A stretch of DNA of 64,000 bases from Leishmania donovani (GCF_000227135.1 NC_018237.1:494171-558170); one strand, 5' to 3'. Shown: positions 20,817 to 30,475, numbered from the stretch's first letter. Notes: a model not told the origin generated them from the sequence alone. Numbers and translations are program-made.

Positions 20817-21473
20817 TGATATTTTTGCCTTCCGCTTAGCTTCGTGTCCTTCGCGTTTAGAAAAGGGACTAAAATAAGTGAAACAAAAGCTTGTGGGATC
20901 TGTTACACTGTTACTATTCGCCAACGCATACAGAACAGTAAAGGTGCGCTTTCACTGTGTTTCGGGAAAGTCTCGAAAATGTGTATTAAGGGGTAGAGCC
21001 ACGCAGTGCAGAGACGCTGCGTGGCAAGAAGCGAGAGAGCAAGAACCAAGTAGGGCACGTTCACAAACGCAGATTGAATATAAGAGAATAGCGGAGAAAA
21101 AAAGGGAAACGCCTAGTGTCCTGCAGCAAGCAAGTGAGGGATCAGCATCTTTTCCAGTTATGAGCGCGATGAATAGAATCTACCTAGCAGCGGCATGCGC
21201 TTACCAGGGTAGCCGCAATAGCTTAATCAAAGTCGGAGGATAATTCCTGCAACTCACATGCATAGGTAGCACGTACATCAATCTCACAAACGGCTTACTC
21301 TTCATTTTCTTGCTGTTGGAAACAGGATGAAAAAAGAAGTGTGGAGTTTGTCCGTCGGCTGCACGGAAGAAAGCAACGGGTGCCAGTTAGTCATTTTTCC
21401 TCCCTTTTCCGTTTAAGCCTAGCTAAGGCACTGAAAGCGAAGCAGTTACTCAGGACTTCCAGCAAACCAAAAC
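20817..21473. other. Intergenic, AT-richer
   Basis: 650 bases between two minus-strand genes; no gene visible. It is noticeably richer in A and T than the intergenic sequence before 19 kb. Confidence 0.5.
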
Positions 21474-21932
21474 TCATCGAAAACGCGAGCCGACACCTCC
21501 GGGTTTTTTGCCGGAATCTGGCTGAGAAGTGACGCCACCGCGTGTATTGTTCACCTCCTCCAGCTTCACACCTGAGGGATTTGCCTCTAGGAGGGCACGC
21601 CCAGGGCCGTCGATGTAGTATTTGGGGTTGGGGCAAGATGGTACTTCGCAGTATATCGGCGCACAGGCAACCCACTCGCCGGCAGCACGGAACTTGTGCC
21701 CGCACGGACACTGCCACTCACGCTCCTCGAAAAGCTTGTTTGTCATTGCCTTTGCTTGATTCCACGCCTCCGCAAAGGTAGGCGGCGACGCTCCAGAGGA
21801 GGTGGCAAGAGCGTTTCCGGCGCGTAAGCCGACGCTTCGGTTCACCATTGTCTTCAGCTTATCAATAAAGACCATTGTCTTCGAGTGATTCACTGCTGAG
21901 CGTATCAAGAATCCCATAAAAACAGAGAACAA
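21474..21932 (-). CDS. Conserved-looking small protein with cysteine cluster
   Basis: 152 residues, function not recognised. After a hydrophobic N-terminus (MFSVFMGFLIRSAV) and an amphipathic region comes a non-repetitive Cys-rich core: W-x-C-P-C-G-H-K-F ... C ... C-E-V-P-S-C-P-N-P-K-Y-Y (Cys at about residues 75, 77, 89, 94 and 99), a likely zinc- or metal-binding knuckle, then a Gly/Ser-rich tail. The N-terminus could be a mitochondrial presequence or a membrane anchor. The balanced composition of the core argues for a real gene. M6 and M20 are alternative starts. Confidence 0.6.
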   Translation of the reverse strand: MFSVFMGFLIRSAVNHSKTMVFIDKLKTMVNRSVGLRAGNALATSSGASPPTFAEAWNQAKAMTNKLFEEREWQCPCGHKFRAAGEWVACAPIYCEVPSCPNPKYYIDGPGRALLEANPSGVKLEEVNNTRGGVTSQPDSGKKPGGVGSRFR

Positions 21933-22183
21933 GAGACGGAGAGGAGAGAGAGATATGGGTTACATGATCTCAACAACAAGCATCACACCTACAAGTCACT
22001 AGAAACCATGCGCTCAGCCAGCGCATGCGGCCAACCTAACACAACAGAGTGCAGGAGAGAACATCTGGACATCGCGCCATCAAAAATCATTTTTTCCGCA
22101 TCCTTCTTTGCCATGCCCACCTTTTTGACTTTAATAGCCAGCGACACCTCAGTGAGTGGCATAAGAGTCCAGAACATACTCTA
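21933..22183. other. Intergenic between small genes
   Basis: Short spacer before the truncated SIDER. A 62-codon minus frame at 21989-22177 has acceptable composition but no family resemblance; not called. Confidence 0.4.
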
Positions 22184-22625
22184 TGAAGCCAGGCACCCCC
22201 CTAACCTTACCAATACTGGGCCACCTCTGGTTGTGCCAGCGACAATCACCCACGCGGTTGAGGATGCCAGAGCGATGCATGGCTGCTGATGTCGGCGGTG
22301 GGGTGGTGGACGGCGTTGCGTTGGACCGGCCTGAGACAGCGAACACGCGTGTGCCATCCACATCATGGGCACAGTGCCAATGCCACTCCAATGCATCTTC
22401 ACCCCGCCCTGGCACTGCCTGCAGGTGTGGGGCGCCTGAGCCACCTCGAGGGGGATGCATCAGGTGGCTGCCGGCACCATGGGAGCGGCTGTGAGGCGAC
22501 CTGACCTGCGAGGCAGGGGGGCGGGCAGAGTGTGAGGCAGAGGCTGTGCTGCGGTGCCCACGTGGGCATTGCGGCAGCACTTGTCTGCTGCTGCATGGCA
22601 CCACGCGATAGGCGTGTGACGAGCT
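22184..22625 (+). mobile_element. SIDER-type retroposon, copy 2, 5'-truncated
   Basis: About 440 bp in the same orientation as copies 3-8 but lacking the 5' hallmark: similarity begins near GAAGCCAGGC at 22184. It therefore runs antisense to the minus-strand genes around it, the only one of the eight that does. The 3' end after 22615 also diverges (GATAGGCGTGTGACGAG). Confidence 0.75.
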
Positions 22626-22770
22626 CCAGATAAAGTGAAGTTGGATTGTCGCGCTACAGCAGAATGGTTACGTTGAACAAACAAAAAGAGAACGAAAAAA
22701 ATCGTGAATAGTCCGTCAAGGTGGTGATAACCAAGACGGAAAAGCTCAGAATCGAAGAGAGGTCAAAAAT

Positions 22771-22974
22771 TCATTTTCCAGGCCCGCCACGGTAGCCCTC
22801 AGGGAACAGAAACGCAAACAGGTCCTGCGTCTTGCGCCACGCCTGGCGAGCGATCTGCAGTCCTATTTGGGCCATCGAGAAACGGCGTGGTGTCGCCTCG
22901 CGCTTGTCCTCCAAGCGAAATGACTTGGGGTCTATTGCATAAGGATGGCGGCGCAGAGCTGCAGACCTTCGCAT
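22771..22974 (-). CDS. Small basic protein, 67 residues
   Basis: Not recognised. The protein starts with a basic RRSAALRRHPYAIDPKSFRLEDKRE segment and has one amphipathic helix (AQIGLQIARQAWRKTQDLFAFL) ending FPEGYRGGPGK. The composition is diverse and gene-like, and pyrimidine-rich sequence on the minus sense at about 23065-23085 could supply a splice signal. It could be a small subunit of a mitochondrial complex, but that is a guess from size and charge. No Met alternatives nearer than M34. Confidence 0.45.
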   Translation of the reverse strand: MRRSAALRRHPYAIDPKSFRLEDKREATPRRFSMAQIGLQIARQAWRKTQDLFAFLFPEGYRGGPGK

Positions 22975-23480
22975 TGTTTAAAGTATTGTATAGTACTGTG
23001 GTACTCAGCCTTGAAACGGAGTTGACCTTTGTGGAGTTTTATGTGCCTTTCATGAAATAAGCGCAGTGAAAAGAAATCGGAGAAGAGAAGGTGATTTTTT
23101 TTTCCATATCGCAGAGGCTGCACAGACCTACGGAGCTTCAAGAATAGCAACGGAGAAGATAAAGCTGTCGCGTACTTTTATCTCCCAAACGACCTACTCA
23201 GAGCCATTCACCACCCGGTGGACCGAAACATATGAACACGGAGACCTGTGCAAGCCACACACAGCTTTCGCCCGAATGGAGAAGAAATGGTCGGGTCTCT
23301 TTTAGGAATGAAACCGAGAAGAAACAGTGCATATTTCATGTTTGCCGCGTATACTAATGTAGCTTTCCTGATTCGAAAAAGAGGTGTTGTAGCTTGTTTC
23401 TCACGCAAAGCGGCGCAAAAACAGGGGAAGAAAGCCCAGAAGTGCTCCCAAAAACAGGAGGCCCATAATCAGAAATCATC
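22975..23480. other. Intergenic, AT-rich
   Basis: 500 bases between two short minus-strand genes, with a T9 run near 23094-23102. No gene seen; nearby open frames on both strands lack gene-like composition. Confidence 0.45.
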
Positions 23481-23885
23481 TCAATGCCTTTGAAGGAACT
23501 GGGCCAGTGACGCCGACCCAAACTCCATTGAAAGGTGTCTGTCGAGCATTCTTTTTCCATTTGACATCCACTTGACGTAGCAGAGCATCGGCACGTAAAA
23601 AACCTCAAAACTTGACCGCATCCACGATGACTGAGGCTCACGAGCATCAAGAGCATCGATGATGAACGTGCGCTTTGTCTTCAGAGCGCTCAGAGTGTTA
23701 TAAACCTTTAGGCTGTTGACGTCCAGCGGGTCATAAAAAAACAGATAGTGACTAGAGTTCCCATCAGTAACGGCGTTAATGATATCCTGTGTAGTTGTAC
23801 ATGGCCGAAGAACTACGTCTGCATTTGCAATCCGACTAACTAGGAAGAACGCAAAGAAAAGTACGAGGACTTGAATACGTCGCAT
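23481..23885 (-). CDS. Secreted or ER-lumen thioredoxin-fold-like protein
   Basis: 134 residues. A clear signal peptide (RRIQVLVLFFAFFLVSRIANA, cut expected near residue 22) is followed by about 110 residues whose strand-helix order resembles a thioredoxin fold: 'SHYLFFYDPLDVNSLKVYNTL' (strand, then the position of the active-site loop), 'KRTFIIDAL' (strand) and 'VPMLCYVKWMSNGKRM' (the cis-Pro strand pair). No CxxC is present, so it would not be a redox enzyme. The fold reading is inference; function unknown. Confidence 0.6.
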   Translation of the reverse strand: MRRIQVLVLFFAFFLVSRIANADVVLRPCTTTQDIINAVTDGNSSHYLFFYDPLDVNSLKVYNTLSALKTKRTFIIDALDAREPQSSWMRSSFEVFYVPMLCYVKWMSNGKRMLDRHLSMEFGSASLAQFLQRH

Positions 23886-24326
23886 TTTTTTTTGTGCTGA
23901 TTAGGTGCTATCTGTTTGGTGTATATTTACGAGAAAGTACAGAGAAGAGCGGGACAGATGACAGTGCTACTCGATTGCATGTGAAGGGAAAACACCCGAG
24001 GTGCAACCTTATCCTAAGCAGGTAATTCCAGTGATACCTGCAACTCCCGTTCGAGCTTCAATAGACAGATATACAAAAACGTGTCATGAAGAAAATACAG
24101 AGGATCATAGAGCCTAACGCACTATATCTTCTCCAGCACAAAAGGGGCCTTTTTTCTTTCTCTGCTGAGAGTTCCTGGTGATGATGCAACACCATATATG
24201 CCCCGTAGCGCAACGGTCTTCTATGGAGTGCGCGCACGTAATTGTCTTCATCGAGCTCGCCCTATCTCCAAAGCCACGAGGAAGGAGTCATAAAATAGTA
24301 GACAAGGACATCTGGCCACAGAGCGC
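23886..24326. other. Intergenic
   Basis: 440 bases, AT-rich, nothing recognised. Confidence 0.45.
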
Positions 24327-25064
24327 CTATGACCTCTTCAGCGCTTCAGCTTTAGTGCGGAGAAGACGAAGCAAGTCCATCACTTCCGATTTTGAGCACC
24401 CAACCGTTTCGTGAGAGGAAAACGCACACACAGGCATTTCCGCTCTAGTAACGATTTCCTTGCCGTCACGCACGTCCAAGAGCTGCGAGTACGCCTCGTT
24501 GAGGTGTATCTCTATGAGATCGTCAGTTGCGCCGTACGCTAAGACACAAAAGTCATCTAACGGAACCGGTACTACAGGAAGTGTGTGCAGCTGTACTTCA
24601 ACGTCGAAGGGCTTGAGAAGACCGCTGCTCAGCCACGAAAAACGACGCGAAAGGTCGGTCGACGACACACGCAGCTTTGACTCTATGGAACCTTCTTTCA
24701 CGGTGTAAAATATAGCGTCTCGAATGTTGCCGTTCATCTGCAGGTGAACGACCAGATTGGATCCGTTTGCAAAGCAGATTCCAGCACTTTGCGAATCCAC
24801 TCTGTATGCAAACAACGCGATCGAGTTTGAGTCCGAGTCTCGTAGGACGTTGTCTTGACTACTAAATAAAAGTGAGGCTACGAGGCCGCTAAACGGGGTG
24901 TAGCCGGCGGCATTGCCACATTCGAGGCAGTAGTCGGTGCCAGTAGCTTCTTCATGATAAAATGGAGCTTCGAGAAACTCCTGATGGCAGTGGTCGCATG
25001 TGTAGCCGTCTTTGTAATCCGGCTCAAGTTCGAGTGGAAGCCATCTATAGTGTCGGAGAACCAT
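24327..25064 (-). CDS. Protein with N-terminal zinc-knuckle, unknown function
   Basis: 245 residues; first gene left of the strand switch. Residues 23-49 hold C23-x2-C26...C46-x2-C49 with His27 and His37 nearby (CDHCHQEF...DYCLECG), most like a ZZ-type or related treble-clef finger. The remainder (50-245) is a mixed alpha/beta region with hydrophobic strands such as LVVHLQMN and DVEVQLHTLPVVPV and a helical end (SEVMDLLRLLRTKAEALKRS). I recognise no family for it. Start at 25064 places the finger close to the N-terminus. AT-richer codons than the genes before 19 kb. Confidence 0.7.
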   Translation of the reverse strand: MVLRHYRWLPLELEPDYKDGYTCDHCHQEFLEAPFYHEEATGTDYCLECGNAAGYTPFSGLVASLLFSSQDNVLRDSDSNSIALFAYRVDSQSAGICFANGSNLVVHLQMNGNIRDAIFYTVKEGSIESKLRVSSTDLSRRFSWLSSGLLKPFDVEVQLHTLPVVPVPLDDFCVLAYGATDDLIEIHLNEAYSQLLDVRDGKEIVTRAEMPVCAFSSHETVGCSKSEVMDLLRLLRTKAEALKRS

Positions 25065-25653
25065 CTAGAAAAGGTGTCTGTAAACGTATACCATCCGCTG
25101 CATAGCTTTTAAGCCTTCCGCTCTTTGGTGCTCGCTCCGGAGAGGAAGCTTAAAGGGAGGTATGATAACGAATAACCGAAAAACGCAGGATGAAGTAATA
25201 GCAATGAATGAACACAACAAAGTCACACATGCACAGACTCGTATTTTGTAATCTGCCGCGGAGTGGAGCCGTAGAGCATCCTTTCCGTTTTCCCAGAACA
25301 TAAAAGCGACTTATACACCACGTGGTCGAGTTTCAACGGGTCTTGCGGACATCTTGCTTTGTTCATTCGAAACACGTATGCAGCGCAATCTCAACGAAAT
25401 CATAACAGCAGGGTAAACAAGACTAGATGAAGTTATACAGATCATGGACATTGTCGCAAGTGTGAAATACATGTAGGGCAAACTCGAACGCGGAAAATAA
25501 CAAGCCATGTGATCTATATTTTTGCAGATCCCCTGTAACGCTTCACGCATTTCAGATGCTGTAGAATGCTACTTTCCAGAAACATCCCCCTCCCCAGATG
25601 ATTGTCACACCTCTTGGTCCTTAAAAGAAACTAACTGGCATGCCCATCACGAA

Positions 25654-25726
25654 GCATTCCTAGCTCAGTCGGTAGAGCGCACGGCTCTTAACCGTGTGGT
25701 CGTGGGTTCGATCCCCACGGAGTGCG
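25654..25726 (+). tRNA. tRNA-Lys (CTT)
   Basis: 73 nt. Acceptor GCATTCC pairs with GGAGTGC (one T-G wobble), D-arm GCTC...GAGC, anticodon arm CACGG-CTCTTAA-CCGTG with anticodon CTT, T-arm GTGGG-TTCGATC-CCCAC, discriminator G. A box and B box (GGTTCGATCC at 25705) are intact, and a T5 run at 28 of the next bases (25728-25732) would terminate Pol III. Confidence 0.97.
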
Positions 25727-25794
25727 CTTTTTGGGCGCCTACCAATCCACCACTCACCGGCGCGTAAGCGTGCTCAGGAGCGGAGAAAAGGCTT

Positions 25795-25865
25795 TGCGCA
25801 GTCCGGGAATCGAACCCGGGCCTCCCGCGTGGCAGGCGAGAATTCTACCACTAGACCAACTGCGC
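25795..25865 (-). tRNA. tRNA-Gly (GCC)
   Basis: 71 nt on the minus strand. Acceptor GCGCAGT pairs perfectly with ACTGCGC, anticodon GCC in a loop flanked by CTCG/CGCGGG, T-loop GGTTCGATTCC intact, discriminator A. A TTTT run follows on the minus strand at about 25790-25787. Confidence 0.96.
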
Positions 25866-25924
25866 TTGGTCATTTTCGACTCGTTCAAAGTTTATCGCAC
25901 ACCATCGGTGGTGGTCCGGGAAAA

Positions 25925-25997
25925 CTCCTCCCGTTGGATTCGAACCAACGACCTGTAGGTTAACAGCCTAACGCGCTGCCGACTGCGCCAGGGAGGA
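25925..25997 (-). tRNA. tRNA-Asn (GTT)
   Basis: 73 nt on the minus strand. Acceptor TCCTCCC pairs with GGGAGGA, anticodon loop CTGTTAA gives GTT, T-arm CGTTGG-TTCGAAT-CCAACG, discriminator G. A TTTT run follows at 25924-25921. Confidence 0.95.
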
Positions 25998-26306
25998 TTC
26001 AACGGAATGCTATACTACGGAACCATGAGAGGTGCACCAACGACAACATTCCTGGGGGCCACCCAGCAGGCTTGAGAAGAATAGCATCCCGCTTTCCGAC
26101 GGCAAGATAAAATGGTTGCAGACTCATGTCTTGGCAGCTCCAACGGAAAAAGACTAAAGGGAAAATGCACACACTATTCCTCTATCTTTCAAATGACACC
26201 TCGACCTCGTCTGCTATCGTCCCTTTTTCACCCCTCTTACAATACATTTGGCTTGTTCTCGAGATCTGGGAGAAGAATAGACTCCTCTCTCACAGCCGTT
26301 GGGGCG

Positions 26307-27017
26307 ATGCACGCAAATTCTTGCCGCCTTTGTGGATCCCCCTCAGTGACGCTCTTTCACACAGACAAGATGCGGGAATACTATCGCTGCCATCAATGCA
26401 GTCTCGTATTTGTGCCCGATCGCTTCATGCTGTCAAGCGCGGAGGAAAAGGCCGTGTATGATTTGCATGAGAACATCCCTGGTGACGCAGCCTACGAGAA
26501 ATTTCTCTCCCGCGCAGCACACCCCCTCGCCGATTACCTTTCGGTAACCGTAAAAAGAACGCCACATCAGCCTCAGGGCCTCGATTTCGGATGTGGACCT
26601 GCACCGGTTCTCGCTAAAATGCTCTCCGCCGCTCCTTACAGCTATTCCATGGACATTTTCGATCTGTATTACTTTTCAGAGGCCAGTTACTGCCTTGAAC
26701 GCGAAGATCACTACGACTTTATCACAGCCACGGAGGTCGTGGAGCATTTGCGGGATCCGCTTTCAGTGTTTCGCACACTGTGGCGTTGTATCCGCCCTGA
26801 TGGCGGGGTTTTAGTAATTATGACGAAACGCGTGCACGGCACAATTGAGCGCTTTCGTAACTGGCATTACACCCGAGACCCCACACATATTACATTCTTC
26901 CACACGGCATCATTTCAGTGGCTCGCAGATTCGCTGCCGTCCAATGGTGAAACGTGCGAAACGCGGTTTGTTAGCGCCGATGTTGCGCTTCTCATAAAAA
27001 AAAAAACAGATTCCTGA
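26307..27017 (+). CDS. Class I SAM methyltransferase with N-terminal zinc ribbon
   Basis: 236 residues. N-terminal zinc ribbon C6-R-L-C9...C28-H-Q-C31, then a Rossmann methyltransferase: motif I LDFGCGPAP at 92-100, acidic strand end near D116, motif IV-like DFITATEVVEHLRDP at 137-151, and 'CIRPDGGVLVIMTKR' as the later strand. This architecture (C-x2-C ribbon plus Methyltransf_23 fold) is typical of bacterial enzymes. Substrate unknown. The frame is open upstream for 65 codons, but a pyrimidine tract at 26218-26240 and AG at 26262 or 26295 lie inside it, so I start at 26307, just before the ribbon. It ends in KKKTDS after an A11 run, a possible site of frameshift polymorphism. Confidence 0.85.
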   Translation: MHANSCRLCGSPSVTLFHTDKMREYYRCHQCSLVFVPDRFMLSSAEEKAVYDLHENIPGDAAYEKFLSRAAHPLADYLSVTVKRTPHQPQGLDFGCGPAPVLAKMLSAAPYSYSMDIFDLYYFSEASYCLEREDHYDFITATEVVEHLRDPLSVFRTLWRCIRPDGGVLVIMTKRVHGTIERFRNWHYTRDPTHITFFHTASFQWLADSLPSNGETCETRFVSADVALLIKKKTDS

Positions 27018-27771
27018 ATCTTTCAATATGCTGCAATCTGGCCCTTAGTGTCAAAAATTGGTAAACCTATCGAACTGTCGAAGAAGAGCGCAGCATTTTG
27101 GCGAAAAAAAAAGAACTATGCTCTTCAGCACCTGGAATGCATTCAAGCCACTATAGTGAAAACAAAAAGGCGTCCTGCTGCCCTTCAGCAGCCCTGCTTC
27201 TGCAAATCTAGCTGCTTTCACACCCAGGAAGAGATCTTGGTGAAACGTTTTCATTTCCCGCCTTCTCTAAGCGTTTTTCTTCACTCCAAACTCTGCTCCT
27301 TTCTCTTTTTCTTTTGTTTTACTCCTCTACTCCTCTGCGTACAACTGACTCACACATCTCCACTTGATTCACAATACTCCCGTACTCATGCAAGTCTTAC
27401 GTCATAAAGCAATCCATCAAAAGAGATCTTTCTCCCTTTTTATCAGTGTGTTGCTCTCTCCGTGGTAACACATTTTCTTCCTACTTTCACACAACGTCTT
27501 TTCTTTTGAATATTTGCTTTAGTTTCTTTCTGTGCATCTACTGGACGCCCACCTCAACGTGCAAAAATCGATTTCCATCTGCTGAATTGTTCAAAACGAT
27601 AACTCTCTGACGCCTTTTTCGATTTTATATTAGCTCCACTTTGCTATAACATATTAGCTCATTTTGCACCCTTTCACACGCGTTCATTATCAGTTTTCTC
27701 TTTTTCCCCTCGCGTTCCTGATCTGTAGTATATCTTTTGTTTGCTTTTGCTGACGAAACGCAGAAGGAGAA
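27018..27771. other. Intergenic before MTP array
   Basis: 750 bases, pyrimidine-rich on the plus strand. Candidate splice sites for the first MTP gene are TAG at 27726-27728 and CAG at 27761-27763, the latter only 8 bases before the ATG. Confidence 0.55.
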
Positions 27772-28758
27772 ATGGGTTCTAACGCGTCGCATACTGAACC
27801 CCAAGTGCCAAAGGAGTGCGCGATGGTGGCGAAGCGAAAGGAATTCGAGCGGACAAAGGTGATTCAAGAGGCCACCTTTCTTACCTTCAAAGGTTTGGAC
27901 ACACACGACGTGTACAACTGCTGCGTTCCTTTTAAGATCAATGGCACCTACCACATCTTCGGACGCGCCGAGCGACGCAGCGAGTGGGTCAATTCGCATG
28001 TCCGCCTCTTCCGTAAGACCGGACACGACGAGTACACCCTTGTGGAGCACGCGATGCAATACCAGCTGGAAGACCCGTTTCTTGTGAAGATCAACGAAGA
28101 GGCGCTTTTCGGTGGTGTGCGTGTCACAAAGGACCATGGAAAGGTGTCCGGCTACGTCTGCGATTTCTATCGTGGCAAAATAGACGACCTACACTATTTC
28201 ACTTCGGGCCCGAAGAACATGAAGGATATTCGTCTCGTCGGGCTGGCGGACGGGAAAATTGGTGTCTTTTCCCACCACAAGACCAGCAAAACCTGCATTA
28301 CCGGCTTTATCATTATCGATTCACTCGACGATCTTTGCTCGCAGGTAATCGACTCTGCAAAGCCGATCGATCACACGCTCTTTGGTGACGCGTGGGGTGG
28401 TGTAAACCAGCCGTACCTTCTATCAACAGGTAAAATCGGCTGCATTTCTCACCATGGCTATCTCGACACGGATGCAAACGGCGAAATCATCAACGTGTAC
28501 TGCATCACGTCCTTCGTTTATAAGCCGTCAACCAATAAGTGCTACGACTACAAGATTCTTGGCACAAAAAACTGCTTTCCAGATTACCCGGCGAAGGCGC
28601 CAAAACTGATAGACTGCGCTTTCGTCTCTGGTATCGTGATGCGTGAGGACGGCAAGTGCGACCTGTACAGCGGTGTCGGCGACACCCGGGAGGGTCGAAT
28701 GGTGATCGACTACCCGTTTGAGGGACATGGCACTATTGCCGACAATGTCGACTTTTGA
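27772..28758 (+). CDS. MTP: MTP family mannosyltransferase/phosphorylase, array copy A
   Basis: 328 residues of the Leishmania MTP family (DUF1861/GH130-like five-bladed propeller), which makes and phosphorolyses beta-1,2-mannan (mannogen) in the cytosol. Seen: 'VYNC.VPF', 'YHIFGRAERRSEW', the invariant 'QLEDPF' (GH130 enzymes carry their catalytic Asp in an EDP motif), 'CDFYRG', 'GPKNMKDIRLV', 'GDAWGGVNQPYLL', 'GCISHHGY', 'GTKNCFPDY', 'DCAFVSGIVMREDGKCDLYSG', 'IDYPFEG'. It belongs to the A/B/E subclass with H168 (FSHHK), D206 (DAWGG) and H228 (SHH). The N-terminus MGSNAS fits an N-myristoylation signal and carries a 20-residue extension absent from the other copies. More AT-rich than copies D-G. 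Confidence 0.9.
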   Translation: MGSNASHTEPQVPKECAMVAKRKEFERTKVIQEATFLTFKGLDTHDVYNCCVPFKINGTYHIFGRAERRSEWVNSHVRLFRKTGHDEYTLVEHAMQYQLEDPFLVKINEEALFGGVRVTKDHGKVSGYVCDFYRGKIDDLHYFTSGPKNMKDIRLVGLADGKIGVFSHHKTSKTCITGFIIIDSLDDLCSQVIDSAKPIDHTLFGDAWGGVNQPYLLSTGKIGCISHHGYLDTDANGEIINVYCITSFVYKPSTNKCYDYKILGTKNCFPDYPAKAPKLIDCAFVSGIVMREDGKCDLYSGVGDTREGRMVIDYPFEGHGTIADNVDF

Positions 28759-29130
28759 GGGCTCATCCGCCATACGTCTAGTGACGACAGCGACTCAGGA
28801 AAGAAAGTAAACATAGTAACCCCATTACGTTCATCGCAACAATTGTTGAAAAATAATTACACATGTTTTTTTTATTTTCCTTACTCTCTTACTTTCAGCT
28901 CTACCATATTCATCCCTATCACGATCTCCGCTTCTCTAGCGACTCTCTCCCTCTGTATATCTCAACTTTTCTTTTCGTTCCCGTTGATCCATAGCTCTCT
29001 TCTCTATGCGCATCACTACTAAGCACCATGACCCGCATTGAAGTTCTGCCACTGTTAGCGGTCTGGCCCAAGTGAGCGTTTTGTCTTTTCTTTCCCGTAG
29101 CCCAAACCGTGCTTGGTGCCAGGCACGCCT
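28759..29130. other. 3' flank of MTP copy A
   Basis: Pyrimidine-rich with T8 near 28867; nothing else visible before the SIDER element. Confidence 0.45.
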
Positions 29131-29640
29131 CAGCGTTTGATGTGAGGGTTCAGTACCCCCATTCGGTAGGGAAGCCACGCAACCCCCTTATCCCTGCCAA
29201 TGCTTAGTCGCTTCTCGAGGCGCCAAAGTCCATTGCTCAAGACCTGGCAGCTCAGAGCGATGCATGGCTGCTGATGTCGGCGGTGGGGTGGTGGACGGCG
29301 TTGCGTTGGAGCGGCCTGAGACAGCGAACACGCGTGTGCCATCCACATCATGGGCACAGTGCCAATGCCACTCCAATGCATCTTCACCCCGCCCTGGCAC
29401 TGCCTGCAGGTGTGGGGCGCCTGAGCCACCTCGAGGGGGGGATGCATCAGGTGGCTGCCGGCACCATGGGAGCGGCTGTGAGGCGACCTGACCTGCGAGG
29501 CAGGGGGGCGGGTAGAGTGTGAGGCAGAGGCTGTGGTGCGGTGCCCACGTGGGCATTGCGGTAGCACTTGTCTGCTGCTGCATGGCACCACGCGATGGGG
29601 ACGCTGTGACGGGCCGGGGGTAGGGTGGAGCGCTGAGTGA
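29131..29640 (+). mobile_element. SIDER-type retroposon, copy 3, 5' hallmark deleted
   Basis: About 500 bp, sense with copy A and starting about 375 bases after its stop codon. Compared with copies 4-7, roughly 27 bases between TGATGTGAGG and TTCAGTACCCC (about 29137-29155) are missing, exactly the part that forms stem P3 and the second strand of P1. The rest aligns through GACGGGCCGGGGGTAGGGTGGAG at the end. Confidence 0.85.
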
Positions 29641-30405
29641 AGCCGAACTGACGCTGCATGTCACAATGCACATTGAGAAAAACACGAATCAGCCCTTGCC
29701 GCTTATTAATTCTGTATGTTTCGGTGCTCATGCCATGAAGTAGTTCTACTGTGACTCTTTTTTTTTTTCGCAGAAGACCTGCGTTCTTTACGGTCAATGC
29801 CAGCCTGCCTTGCTTTTTCATACAAGGCATGCAACCCAGTCGATCCCTGCACTTTTTTTTCACCGGACTGCGTGAGTTGCCAAGCGAGATTGTCTGCTTT
29901 TAGTATGCGTCACTGTTTTTATCGTTGCACATAGGTTTATACCTCCCTGAATTTTCTTTCCGTGAAGCGCATACCTCCGATTCGCGAACGAGAACCTAAA
30001 AACGGAAAACAGCAATGCACTGATGCAATCGTGGCTGTATTTGTCGCAATTTGAAGCGAATCAGGAACCACTTCCGAATTATGAAACAAAGCGTCGCTCG
30101 CTTTATTAGTAGCATCAAGCTTTTGTCCAAGGATGAAAAAAAGGACCGCGCGACGCTTCTCCTTTGATGGCTAGCTGGTCGTTCTCTATGCATTTTTCGA
30201 AGTCTGAGCGGATGCTGATTGAATTGGCTTCTCTCCATTCCGAGAGTCTCCTTGATTTCCCTATTTCTACGAATTTTTCTGCTTCGCTTCAAAATACGTT
30301 TGCTTACTTTTTTTTTCGTATTTTGTTTGTTGCAACGATATCCCTTATTGAGGGGAACATGCGCGAAGCCGTCGAAAAAAAAACGATATATCCAGAAAGC
30401 AAACA

Positions 30406-30442
<37 letters not shown>

Positions 30443-30475
30443 ACACACAATCGACGACGACAGCGAGCTGGCGGC
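29641..30475. other. Intergenic between MTP copies A and B
   Basis: No gene. Two T-rich tracts (29758-29769, 30309-30330) and a (CA)14 run at about 30411-30438 directly before the start of copy B. Confidence 0.55.
30411..30438. repeat. (CA)n microsatellite in MTP copy B leader
   Basis: CA dinucleotide run ending about 40 bases before the ATG at 30476; a similar run precedes the BT1 gene start. Confidence 0.9.

Larger units (their letters stand above)
25065..26306. promoter_or_regulatory. Divergent strand-switch region with tRNA cluster
   Basis: Genes to the left are on the minus strand and genes to the right on the plus strand, so transcription diverges from here. In Leishmania such regions are broad Pol II start sites marked by acetylated histone H3 and base J boundaries, and tRNA genes commonly sit in them. 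No TATA-like promoter element is expected or seen. The interval is AT-rich around 25130-25560. Confidence 0.8.
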
